From NCBI GenBank assembly GCA_965279195.1, contig CBDIHP010000046.1, positions 248,001 through 312,000 on the forward strand: a stretch of DNA of 64,000 bases, read 5' to 3'. Shown piece by piece: positions 52,283-60,848 of the stretch; positions within the stretch are counted from its first letter, which is position 1; the number at the start of each line of letters is the position of its first letter. This DNA is from CBDIHP01 sp965279195. Its GTDB lineage: Bacteria > Planctomycetota > Planctomycetia > Isosphaerales > Isosphaeraceae. The notes under the pieces were generated by a model, which saw only the letters and a list, made by a program, of their open reading frames with translations, did no database searches and was not told where the DNA came from. Position numbers and translations under genes: made by a program.

Positions 52283-53518
52283 ATGGGCGAGCCGGATCCG
52301 ATCCAGTTCGAGGACGACGGGGTCGAGGAGGACAGCGGGCCCGGGCCGGTCGCCGAGGAGCCGGCGCTGGTGATCGATGAGGACGATCGGTACAACCGGC
52401 TGCGGCTGATCCCCTGGTGGCGTCAGGAGCGGCTGTCGGCGGCGAAGGTGCTGGTGGTCGGGGCGGGGGCGCTGGGGAATGAGGTGCTCAAGAACCTGGC
52501 GCTGCTTGGCGTCGGGACGACCTATGTGATCGACCTGGACGCGGTCGAGCCGTCGAACCTGTCGCGGTCGGTGCTGTTCCGGCTGGAGGACGGGGGGCAG
52601 TCGAAGGCGGTAGTGGCGGCGCGACGGGCTGTGGAGATCAACCCGGACGTGACGATCAAGGCGTTGCGCGGGGATGTGATCACGGATCTGGGGCTGGGGG
52701 TGTTCCGGGATGTTGATGTGGTGATCGGTTGCCTGGACAACCGCGAGGCCCGGCTGTGGGTGAACCGGCAGTGCTGGAAGGTGAGCACGCCGTGGGTCGA
52801 TTCGGGGATCCAGGAGATCCAGGGGGTCGTGAAGGTCTTCGTGCCGCCGGACTCGGCCTGCTACGAGTGCGCGATGACCGAGCGGGACTATCAGCTCCTG
52901 AACCTGCGGTACAGTTGCCCGCTCCTGAAGCGTGAACAGATCCTCGAAGGCAAGGTGCCGACCGCCCCGACGATCGCCTCGATGATGGCGGCCCTGGAGG
53001 TCCAGGAGGCGCTCAAGCTGATCCACGGCATGCCGGTGGCCGCCGGCAGTGCGCTCGTGTTCAACGGCGTGACGAATCAGTTCTACTCGACCCGGCTGCC
53101 GTTCCGCGAGGACTGCCTGAGCCACGAGACCTATCCTGAGCCCGACGACATCGGCCTGGGTGCCGATGACACGGTGGCTTCTCTCTTCGACGCGGTGCGG
53201 CCGACGCTGGAGGGCCCCTTGAGCCTCGCGCTGGAGCGAGACCTCGTCGTGGCCATCGACTGCCCGACGTGCGGCTGGCGCAAGGAGGTCATGCGCCCGA
53301 GGACGAAGGTCGGGCGCTCGGAGGCGATCTGCCCGAACTGCCGGATCGAGGGGCATCCGGAGACGGTCCAGGCGGTCAACGAGGGGGATGCGCTGGCGTC
53401 GCGGACGCTGGGGGAGGTGGGCATCCCTCGATATGATATCGTCCGCGTCGACGGGGTCGGCGACAGCCGGTTCGTCCTGCTCGGCAAGGACCGGGCGTGG
53501 TTCGAAACCGGCTGGTGA
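52283..53518 (+). CDS. ThiF/MoeB/E1-like adenylyltransferase
   Basis: The product is 411 residues from the ATG at 52283 (GGGGG about seven bases upstream; a GTG at 52277 is possible). The nucleotide-binding VVGAGALGNEVLKNLALLGV (G60-G65) and DLDAVEPSNLSRSVLFR are the E1 hallmarks. Cysteine pairs CYEC (193-196) and, near the C-terminus, CPTC and CPNC probably bind zinc. C212 in LRYSCPLLK is the candidate catalytic Cys, an inference. E1-like enzymes adenylate the C-terminal Gly of ubiquitin-like proteins. No ubiquitin-like, sulfurtransferase or thiamine/molybdopterin gene is adjacent, so the substrate is unknown. Confidence 0.88.
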   Translation: MGEPDPIQFEDDGVEEDSGPGPVAEEPALVIDEDDRYNRLRLIPWWRQERLSAAKVLVVGAGALGNEVLKNLALLGVGTTYVIDLDAVEPSNLSRSVLFRLEDGGQSKAVVAARRAVEINPDVTIKALRGDVITDLGLGVFRDVDVVIGCLDNREARLWVNRQCWKVSTPWVDSGIQEIQGVVKVFVPPDSACYECAMTERDYQLLNLRYSCPLLKREQILEGKVPTAPTIASMMAALEVQEALKLIHGMPVAAGSALVFNGVTNQFYSTRLPFREDCLSHETYPEPDDIGLGADDTVASLFDAVRPTLEGPLSLALERDLVVAIDCPTCGWRKEVMRPRTKVGRSEAICPNCRIEGHPETVQAVNEGDALASRTLGEVGIPRYDIVRVDGVGDSRFVLLGKDRAWFETGW

Positions 53519-53522
53519 CACC

Positions 53523-53565
53523 CTTGAGTGCGGCAGCTTGCCTCCGCTCCCGCACTCGGGGTCGT
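53523..53565. repeat. Short GGAGTGCGG-family hairpin between convergent genes
   Basis: TTGAGTGCGGCAGCTTGCCT then CCGCTCCCGCACTCGGG forms an imperfect hairpin (GAGTGCGG / CCGCACTC). It lies between the ThiF stop and the tRNA-binding-protein stop. Confidence 0.6.
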
Positions 53566-53575
53566 TCGGGAGGCG

Positions 53576-53977
53576 TTACTTGATCTTCGCGCCCGGGATG
53601 CACTCGGGGTCGTCGACGGTCAGCAGGATGACCTTCTGGCCGGAGGTGGCCGCGAGGAGCATGCCGTTGGAGGTCTCGCCCCGGAGGACGGCGGGGGCGA
53701 GGTTGTTGACGATGATGATCTTCTTGCCGACGAGCGACTCGGGCGTGTAGTGGGCCCGGATGCCCGCGACGATCTGCTTCTGGACGTCGCCGACGTTCAG
53801 TTGCAGGAGCATCAGCTTGTCGGCGTTCGGGTGCGGCCTGGCTTCGAGGATCTCGGCGACCCGGAGCTCGACCTTGGCGAAGTCCTCGTAGCCGATCAGG
53901 GCGACGCCGGCGGGTGCGGCCGGAGCAGGGGCGGGTGCGGGTGTCGGGGCGGGCGGGTTGGCGGCGGGTTCGGTCAT
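53576..53977 (-). CDS. tRNA-binding OB-fold protein (MetG C-terminal / CsaA type)
   Basis: The product is 133 residues. After an Ala/Pro-rich N-terminal tail (about 1-25, PAPTPAPAPAPAAP) comes a stand-alone OB domain: FAKVELRVAEILEARPHPNA, DKLMLLQLNVGD, QIVAGIRAHYTPESLVGKKI and VNNLAPAVLRGETSNGMLLA, the exact pattern of the MetRS C-terminal/Trbp111 tRNA-binding domain. Such proteins bind tRNA in a structure-specific way, or act as export chaperones (CsaA). The Pro/Ala tail is unusual. No metG is in the window. Confidence 0.9.
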   Translation of the reverse strand: MTEPAANPPAPTPAPAPAPAAPAGVALIGYEDFAKVELRVAEILEARPHPNADKLMLLQLNVGDVQKQIVAGIRAHYTPESLVGKKIIIVNNLAPAVLRGETSNGMLLAATSGQKVILLTVDDPECIPGAKIK

Positions 53978-54571
53978 GGTCGGGATCCCGGTGGCGGACG
54001 CCCCCGGTCAATCGCGGGGGCCGTCGAAGGCCCCATTGTGCCGAAGGGATCAAGCCTGAGCCAGACCAACCACCTGGAGTGCGGAAGCTTGCTTCCGCTC
54101 TCACCCGGCGGGAGCTTGCTTCCGCTCTCACCCGGCGGGAGCTTGCTCCCGAGAATCTGGATCGAGTCGGGGGCGGTCCCTTCGATCTCGCACGCGGAGC
54201 AAGTTCCCCGAAAACAGGGCGGAAGCGCGCTTCCGCACTCCACGCCTAGCGGCCCACGAGCCGCTTCGCGCCCGAGGCGAGTTGGGTTGATGACCTGCCA
54301 GGCCATCACGAAGGGGATGCTCGGGTGCTTGAGGACAGTCGGGGTGTTCTTCTCGAACACGAAGTGGCCGCTGAACATCACGGCGTAGCCGCCGAAGAAG
54401 AAGAGCGGCGACCACAGCGGCTTGAAGGGGAAGGAGCAGGAGGGCGGCCGCCACCATCGGCCAGCCGACGAAGACGTGGAGGACGTGGTTCACCGGGTGC
54501 TGGTGGTCCTCGCGGTACTTCGCGACGAACTTCTGGAACTTCGAGGGGGCCTGGATCGCGGTCGTGGACAT
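53974..54571 (-). pseudogene. DUF962 (Mpo1-like) membrane protein, frameshifted
   Basis: From the ATG at 54571 (GGAG eight bases upstream): FQKFVAKYREDHQHPVNHVL then HVFVGWPMVAAALLLLP, the conserved N-terminus of DUF962 (HxxHPxNxxLHxxG). At the GGGG of 54427-54430 one extra base shifts the frame; the next frame reads FKPLWSPLFFFGGYAVMFSG then HFVFEKNTPTVLKHPSIPFV, ending with INPTRLGREAARG. It then translates the repeat element at 54074-54242 and runs to 53974, overlapping the tRNA-binding gene. Removing one C restores a DUF962 protein. Homologues oxidise 2-hydroxy fatty acids in yeast; the bacterial role is uncertain. Confidence 0.75.
54074..54242. repeat. GGAGTGCGGAAGC inverted repeat with internal tandem copies
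   Basis: CTGGAGTGCGGAAGCTTGCT then TCCGC at the left is matched by GCGGAAGCGCGCTTCCGCAC then TCCA at the right. Inside, a 27-base unit GCTTGCTTCCGCTCTCACCC-GGCGGGA is repeated twice and started a third time (about 54087-54150). The region overlaps the extended frame of the DUF962 gene and encodes repeated LPPGESGSK residues there. Confidence 0.8.
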
Positions 54572-54651
54572 GTCGGGACTCCGTTTCCCATCCGGGCCGG
54601 GCCCGGAGACTCCATCCATGGAGGACCTTATCGCAAGGCCGCCGGGCGTGC

Positions 54652-56286
54652 CTACCCCAGCCGGAGGGGCCTCGGCCGTCTCTCTCTCGCTTGTCCGATG
54701 TGGCCTCGACCGCCGGGACGTTCGTCTTCGGCTGGATGCCCTTGTGGACCTTCGGATCCTCGTACGTATCCAGGTTCTTGTGGAAGATTTGTGAGTAGTA
54801 GGTCTGGAAGTTGAACTTGGGGCTGTTGTCCTCATCGTGGCACTTCCAGCAAATCCCGCCCTTGTCGGCCCCCTCGGCGGTGCGCTTGAGGAACTTCGTG
54901 ATCTCCTTGTTGTCGGGCTCGGAGACGTGCCGCGAGGCGGGGCCGTGGCAGTTCTCGCACTGGTTGCCCTTGAGGTTCGGCGTCAGCTCGGCGGAGACCC
55001 AGCCGGTGTTGTAGGCCGAAGCCCGTCGTGTGGCAGGAGATGCACTCGGCGTCGTACTCGCGGTTCCGCTTGGGGTCGTTCGTGAGCCCCTCGTAGGCGT
55101 GGGGCGTGCTTGGAGTTCGACCACTTCTGGAACGTGTTGGGGTGGCACATCTTGCAGTTGTACGCCCCGATCGTAGGTCGCCCCCGGCGCGCCCTCGACG
55201 TTCGCCTTGCGGTTGAAGTTCGTCACCAGGCCGACCGACTTGAGGATATTCTGATATTCCTCGTCGATCAGGACCCGCATCGACTCCGCCTTGGTGAATC
55301 GGGAGTTCAGCTCCTGCCGCTGATATTTGACCTGGACCGGGCTCCCAGGGTAGATGCCCAGCGCGACGACATACTTGCCCTTCTGGCCTGCGTCGATCAC
55401 GAGCGTCTTGCCGGTCGTTGGCGTATTCGGGCTTGTCGGCCGGCTCGGGCAGCTTGGCCGTGGTCACGACCACGTCGAAGCCGGGGAACTGCTTGGCCAG
55501 CTTGATCCCCTCATCGCGAGGACCCTGGACCATCAGCACCTGGACCTGCGAGGACTTCTCCAGGTCGGCGAGGACAGCCGGGAGGACCTCCTCGGGAGAC
55601 TTGTAAGTGAGCAGGGCCTCTTTGGCGGGGTCCACGAGCTTGTTGTAGGGCTCGGATGTCATGACCGCGGTGACGCCGATGGCGACCTCGCCCGCCTTTG
55701 CGATGGTGCTCTTGCGGACGGCCTCCTCCATGCCCGAGGCGGGGATGAGGTTGGCCGAGAGGAACCGGGGCGGCTCCTTCAGGTTGAGGAGTTGCGCCAT
55801 GACCTCGTCGACGCCGAGCTTGAGATCCTCGGGGCCGAGGGCCACGGCGTCGTACTTCATCGCGGTGAGGCCCTTGAGGGCGATGCCGAACTTGATCTTC
55901 TCCTGCTCGATCCCGCCCCGGGAGCTGCTCGGGTGGTGGACGAGGTTGCCGGAGTCGATCGCGGCGGTCGGCCACTTCTGGGCGTGGAGCTTCTCGAAGA
56001 GGTCGTAACGCCGCTCGAAGCCGCCGAGCTGACCGTCGGCGCAGCCGCAAGGCTGGAGATAACCGTTGCCCTCGCCGCTGACGATCAGGACGCCGGCCGG
56101 GGCGGGGCTCCAGTCGGCGAAGAGCTTGGTCGGCCCCTTGTCGGGCTTGGGCGCCGTGGCCTGTTCGACGACGGGTTTGGTCGAGGGGGTGGTTTCCTTG
56201 GTGTTCGAGCCGCAGCCCGCGAAGGAGGAGGCGGCGAGGACGAGGAGGGCGGCCGACCAGCGGGTGCCGTGGGGGTTTCGGGGCAT
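54652..56286 (-). pseudogene. Lipoprotein metallophosphatase-like tetraheme cytochrome, four frameshifts
   Basis: From the ATG at 56286: lipoprotein signal with lipobox SFAGC, then residues ~40-300 with GYLQPCGCADGQLGGFERRY and GPEDLKLGVDEV, resembling the 5'-nucleotidase/metallophosphatase-like domain of YfkN-type proteins. The 3' half carries four CXXCH heme sites, but in three frames: YNCKMCHPNTFQKW, ECISCHTTG, QCENCHGPASRHV and ICWKCHDEDNSPKFNFQTYY. Extra single bases near 55415, 55170, 55101-55104 and 55015 explain the changes; each removal restores continuity. Typical of planctomycete cytochrome c554-like proteins. The true C-terminus (54652 is a guess) is uncertain because reading frames stay open toward 54600. 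Confidence 0.7.
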
Positions 56287-56529
56287 CGGGTTCGGGCTCC
56301 TCGGACGCTCGGGGCGGATCGGAAAGGGTCTCTGCGACGCGGGCCTCCGGCCCGCGAACTTCCGGCACATCGACGGCGGAGGCCGCCTGGCGTGACGCGC
56401 CGGCGGCCCAAGTGCTTCGCCCCGGTCGGGCGGGGGAAGCTGGGGGACCATTCTACCGAATCGGCAGGGTTGGCGAAGGATCCCTCCCGGTCCCACTCAT
56501 CATCGGCAAGAACGGCACAATCGTCCAGG

Positions 56530-57693
56530 TTAACTGTTGCTGTTCACGAAGACCGAGACCGGCACGCGGATCAACGGGGCGTGCGGGTGGCTGGTCTTGA
56601 TCACGATCTCGTCGGTGACCGCGCCGGTGTCGGACTGGGGCTTCACGGTGACGGTGAGGTCGTACTTCTTGCCCTTACTCGACGGGGCGGCGACGCCCGG
56701 CGCGGAGTCGGCCGCGCTCGGGGCCGACGGCTTGATCGCGACGTCCAGGATGCCGGGTTTCTTGACGATCTCGAACGTCGTCTCCGACTGGTCGCGGACC
56801 CACATCGAGAGCGTCTCGGTGGCGCCCCGCCTGGCGGAGACCTCGCGCATCTGGACGCCCCAGCGCGGGGCCATGGAGATCGGGCCCTCGACCCGCCCGA
56901 CGGCGGTGAGCTTGACCTCGGCCTTCTTGGGGTGGTCGGTCTTGATCAGGACCTCGTCGCTGAACGGGCCGATGTCGGCCCCTTCCTTGACGATCACGTC
57001 CACCAGGACGCCGCCCCGCTTGAGGTCGTATTTCTTGCGTTCCTCGTCGTCCAGCGGGCGGATCGCGTGGGCCAGGACGCCGGGATTGGTGGTCACGACG
57101 TCGGTGACCTTCAGCTCCGGCCGGTCGTGCGAGAACAGGACGACGGGGATCTTCGTGGCCTTGCCGGTCCCGGGCGTCAGGAAGTTGAGGATGGTGTCCC
57201 CCGGGATCATCGTGATCGCCGGGTGGATCATGCCCGAGATCACGAAGTCGGCCTTGGGATTGTCGGGGTCGTTCGACTCGATCGTGACCGCCCGCTCGAA
57301 CTTGTTGTGGAACTCCTTGGTGTCCCACGTGACCTTGATCGAGGTCGAGGCGCCGGGCTTGAGGGTCAGTTTGCCCTTCTCGGACTCGTTCTCGGTGAGG
57401 TTCGCGATCGTGCAGGAGCAGGTCGACGGGCCCTTCCAGAGGACCAGGTCGCCTTTGCCCTCGTTCTTGATCGTGAATTCCTTCGCCCCGTGCTCGTGCT
57501 GGGACATGATCCCGAACTCGTGGCGGGTCGGGCCGACGACCGCCATCCGCGGCGCGGGCCCGCTGGGGACCGCGACGGAGTCGGGCAGCAAGGCGTCGGG
57601 CTTGCCGCCGAGCCCGCCGACCAGCGGGAAGCCGATGGTCAGCCCGACCGAGAGGGCGATCACGATGGCACCGAAGGCGATCCAGCGCATCAT
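56530..57693 (-). CDS. Membrane-anchored DUF1573 protein, first of a tandem pair
   Basis: The product is 387 residues from the ATG at 57693 (GGAG eight bases upstream). Residues 3-28 (RWIAFGAIVIALSVGLTIGF) are an uncleaved membrane anchor. DUF1573 repeats follow, each an immunoglobulin-like fold: FTIKNEGKGDLVLWKGPSTC then SCTIANLTENES, VTDVVTTNPGVLAHAI, and PVSVFVNSNS at the end. The STCSC motif is conserved with the neighbour. DUF1573 domains are thought to be structural or periplasmic binding modules. It is about 60 percent like the next gene upstream, which suggests duplication. Confidence 0.85.
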   Translation of the reverse strand: MMRWIAFGAIVIALSVGLTIGFPLVGGLGGKPDALLPDSVAVPSGPAPRMAVVGPTRHEFGIMSQHEHGAKEFTIKNEGKGDLVLWKGPSTCSCTIANLTENESEKGKLTLKPGASTSIKVTWDTKEFHNKFERAVTIESNDPDNPKADFVISGMIHPAITMIPGDTILNFLTPGTGKATKIPVVLFSHDRPELKVTDVVTTNPGVLAHAIRPLDDEERKKYDLKRGGVLVDVIVKEGADIGPFSDEVLIKTDHPKKAEVKLTAVGRVEGPISMAPRWGVQMREVSARRGATETLSMWVRDQSETTFEIVKKPGILDVAIKPSAPSAADSAPGVAAPSSKGKKYDLTVTVKPQSDTGAVTDEIVIKTSHPHAPLIRVPVSVFVNSNS

Positions 57694-57787
57694 GGGAGGG
57701 ACTCCGTCCCGAGGGCGAGGCGGCGAGCGGGGGTTCCTGACGACCCGGGTACTCTAACCGCCCGCCCGATGGGGGTAAACGTCCTGA

Positions 57788-58966
57788 TCAGCCGTTGCTG
57801 TTCACGAAGACCTGGACCGGCACGCGGAGCAGCGGGGCGTTGGGGTGGTTGGTCTTGATGAGGATCTCGTCGGTGACCGCGCCCGTGGGCGTGTTGGGCT
57901 TCACCCGCACCACGAAGTCATACTTCTTGCCCTTGGCGGCGGGGGCGTTGGGGGTCGCTGCGGGCTTGTCGGCCTCGCTCGCGGCGGCGGGGGTGATCTC
58001 GACGTCCACCTCGGCCGGCTTCTTCACGACCTCGAACTTCGTGTCGGGCTGGTCGCGGACCCACATGGTCATGTTCGAGCTGCCGCCCCTCTTGGAGGAG
58101 ACCTCGCGCATCTGGACGCCCCAGCGCGGGGCCATCGAGATCGGGCCTTCAACCCGGCCCAGGGCGGTGAACTTGAGTTCGGGCTTCTTGGGGTGGTTGG
58201 TCTTGATAAGGACCTCGTCGCTGAACGGGCCGAGGTTCGCCCCCTTCTTGACGATCACGTCGACCCGGACGCCCCCCTCCTTGATCTCGAACCTCTTCTT
58301 CTCCTCGTCGTTCAGCGGGCGGATGCTGTGGCTGAGGACGGCGGGATTGGTGGTCACGACGTCGGTGACCTTGAGGTCGGCCTTGTTCTGGGAGAAGAGG
58401 ACGACGGGGAGGGCGAAGTCCTTGCTGTTGTTCGGCGTCATGAAGTTCAGGGTGGTCTCGCCGGGGATCATCGTGATCGCCGGGAAGATCTTGCCGCCGA
58501 TGGCGAACTTCGCCTTGGGGGTCTCGGGGTCGTTGGTCTCCAGGTAGACGGCCCGCTCGAAGTCGTTCGAAAACTCCTTGGTCTGCCAGGAGACCTTGAT
58601 CTTGCCGCTGGCGCCCGGCTTGATGGTGAGCTGGGAGCGCTTCTCGGGGAGCTTCTCGGGCAGCTCGACCACGGTGCAGGAGCAGGTGGACGACTCGGTG
58701 CCGGCGGTCAGGATCAGGTCGCCCTGGCCGTCGTTCTTGATCTCGAAGTCATGCTCGCTGCTATCCTGCTGGGTCATCGTGCCGAAGTCGAACTTCTCGG
58801 TGCCGATGACCGTGAGTTTGGGCCGGGGGCCGGTCGGGGCGATCGGCGCCGACTCGGGGATCAGGGACTCGACCTTGCCCGAACCCGCGGTGAGGTAAGG
58901 GAATCCGATCGTGACGACCACCGAGGCGGCGATGACGACGACCCCGAAGACAATCCAGCGCGTCAT
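57788..58966 (-). CDS. Membrane-anchored DUF1573 protein, second of a tandem pair
   Basis: The product is 392 residues from the ATG at 58966. The N-terminus RWIVFGVVVIAASVVVTIGF is a membrane anchor. The body mirrors the downstream neighbour: FEIKNDGQGDLILTAGTESS then TCSCTVVEL, VTDVVTTNPAVLSHSIRPL, FSDEVLIKTNHPKKPEL and the same C-terminal PVQVFVNSNG. The pair share gene order and direction with a 94-base gap, so they probably form an operon. An exported role in envelope structure is inferred. Confidence 0.85.
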   Translation of the reverse strand: MTRWIVFGVVVIAASVVVTIGFPYLTAGSGKVESLIPESAPIAPTGPRPKLTVIGTEKFDFGTMTQQDSSEHDFEIKNDGQGDLILTAGTESSTCSCTVVELPEKLPEKRSQLTIKPGASGKIKVSWQTKEFSNDFERAVYLETNDPETPKAKFAIGGKIFPAITMIPGETTLNFMTPNNSKDFALPVVLFSQNKADLKVTDVVTTNPAVLSHSIRPLNDEEKKRFEIKEGGVRVDVIVKKGANLGPFSDEVLIKTNHPKKPELKFTALGRVEGPISMAPRWGVQMREVSSKRGGSSNMTMWVRDQPDTKFEVVKKPAEVDVEITPAAASEADKPAATPNAPAAKGKKYDFVVRVKPNTPTGAVTDEILIKTNHPNAPLLRVPVQVFVNSNG

Positions 58967-59193
58967 GGGAACACACCCCTGATCGAGAGTTCCGAGGGAG
59001 GCGAGTCGAGGCCGCCGGGTCGCGGCGACCGAGATGGATCGGGATGAGGACGGACGGGGCCCGGAGTGCCCTGGGGACGTGTCCGAACCGCCGGCGCACG
59101 GGCATGCGGCGGCATTCCGGGAAGCCTCGCGACTGATTTACGCCCCGGTCGTGCCTTTGGTTCGCGCGAAACCGGGGCCGTCCGGAAAATCGC

Positions 59194-60633
59194 TCAGCCG
59201 CTGGCCCCGACCGTCTTGAGGTCGGCCCGCTGGCCTTCGTAGGTCTCCGAGAAGTTCAGGACTTTCGGGTCGGGCTCGATGCCCCAGCTCCGGCAGGCCT
59301 GGGCGTAGATGTCCGGCCACCAGTTCTCGTGGTTGGTGAGCCCCTGGTCGCGGACCGTCGTCCAGTTGCTGAGGATCTTCGACCAGCAGCGGTCGCCGTA
59401 GTCCAGGGCCTCCTTCCAGTGCCCGATCTGGGGGATGTACCACTCGCGCCCGATGGCGGCGTGCAGCACCTCGTCGGCCCAGTCGAAGTCCTGGATCGTG
59501 GCCATCAGCGGGTCGCCCGACGCGACGCCGACCTCCCACTCGTACTTCTTGCCCGTCTTGGCCATGAGCCCCTGCTCGATGAAGTAGAGCACGGCGTGGC
59601 GTTCGATCGGGGTGCACTCGGTGTTGAGCCGGTAGGACCAGTTGAAGGTGATCCGGGCCCTCGTCCAGTCGATCCCCTGCGCGACGAAGCCGACCTCGCC
59701 CATCATCGCGTGCCGGGCCTCGTCCCAGAGCTGGCGCGACATGTCGCGATAGTAGCCCCAGGGGCGATCCTTCGTTTCGAAGATGATGCTGGCCATCATC
59801 TCGGGGACGTCGATCTCCCGGATCCGCTTGAACAGCATCATCAGGGTCTTGGGCCGGGCTTCGAACTCGGGGTCGTAGAGGAACCCCTCCGCGTTGACCC
59901 CCTGGTTGTACAGGTCGGAGAACCGCTCATCCCGGCGCGGGATGGGGTCGTAGACGTACGGGGTCGCTGACCGCCTCCGGGCCGGGGTTGGCTTCGTTTC
60001 GCCGGAACCCCCGAGCCCGCCGGCGGCCTCCAACAGAGAGTGCAGGTAGGACTTCGTCTCGGCCAGTTCGGTGGGGTCGCCATCGGGCGCGAGCGCATCG
60101 AGGCACTTCGACCCGAAGGCGATCATGTCGGCGAGTTCGAGCCGGGCGAACCGGATCAGGCGGACGGTCGGGGCGTCGGTCAGCGGGTTTGTCCGGGCGA
60201 CGTACTCGGCCAGGGCGGCATCCAGCGCGGGGAGGGCGACCGCATAGACCCCGGTCAGGAGTTCCAGGGTTGAGGGGGCGGCGAGGATCTCGTCGAAGAG
60301 GATTTCCAGAGACGGGTCGGGGACGGCTTCCAGGCCCAGGGGCGGCTCACGCATCTCGCCGACGCGGGTCCGGATGGCCTGGACGTGCTCGGAGCAGAGG
60401 TAGGCGTGGTGAGAGAAGCCGGTCTTGAGTTCGTAGATCGGCTCGGCGGTGATCCGGGCGGTGAGGATCTCGAACAGCCGCCTGAAGGCGTGATGGAACC
60501 GCTTGAGCCGGGCGACGCAGTCCTCGATCCCTAGACCCGGCCGGGCGGCCTCGGCCATCGTCGCCAGCCCGGCGAGAGTCGGCAGGCCCCGATACGATTG
60601 ATAACCGGCCAGCGCGGCGGCTTGATCGAACAT
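59194..60633 (-). CDS. Ferritin-like-fold protein
   Basis: The product is 479 residues from the ATG at 60633 (GGGA just upstream), preferred over the GTG at 60642. Residues about 270-420 contain metal-ligand-like pairs: IDVPEMMASIIFETKDRPWG, LWDEARHAMMGEVGFVAQGI (ExxRH) and DFDWADEVLHAAIGREWYIP (DExxH), typical of a four-helix ferritin-like/di-iron protein. The N-terminal half is helical without a recognised domain; a linker SGETKPTPARRRSATPYVYD separates the halves. Possible oxidase or chain-modifying enzyme; substrate unknown. No signal peptide. Confidence 0.7.
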   Translation of the reverse strand: MFDQAAALAGYQSYRGLPTLAGLATMAEAARPGLGIEDCVARLKRFHHAFRRLFEILTARITAEPIYELKTGFSHHAYLCSEHVQAIRTRVGEMREPPLGLEAVPDPSLEILFDEILAAPSTLELLTGVYAVALPALDAALAEYVARTNPLTDAPTVRLIRFARLELADMIAFGSKCLDALAPDGDPTELAETKSYLHSLLEAAGGLGGSGETKPTPARRRSATPYVYDPIPRRDERFSDLYNQGVNAEGFLYDPEFEARPKTLMMLFKRIREIDVPEMMASIIFETKDRPWGYYRDMSRQLWDEARHAMMGEVGFVAQGIDWTRARITFNWSYRLNTECTPIERHAVLYFIEQGLMAKTGKKYEWEVGVASGDPLMATIQDFDWADEVLHAAIGREWYIPQIGHWKEALDYGDRCWSKILSNWTTVRDQGLTNHENWWPDIYAQACRSWGIEPDPKVLNFSETYEGQRADLKTVGASG

Positions 60634-60848
60634 CGTTCCCACCCAGTGCCTCGTTCCCGGTCCTTTGCGGGCACGACCCCGGCCCGCGTCTTATGCTCAT
60701 TGTAACCGCGCGGCTTGCCCCGGTGGAGCGACCGGATCCTGCGGACGGGTCCATCGGGATTTTCCCTGGCGAGTTCCTCCCAGGCTCGCGAGAATGTCGC
60801 AGACTTCCCCGACCGTGCCAGCTTGCGCAATCATCTGGAGCACCGACG

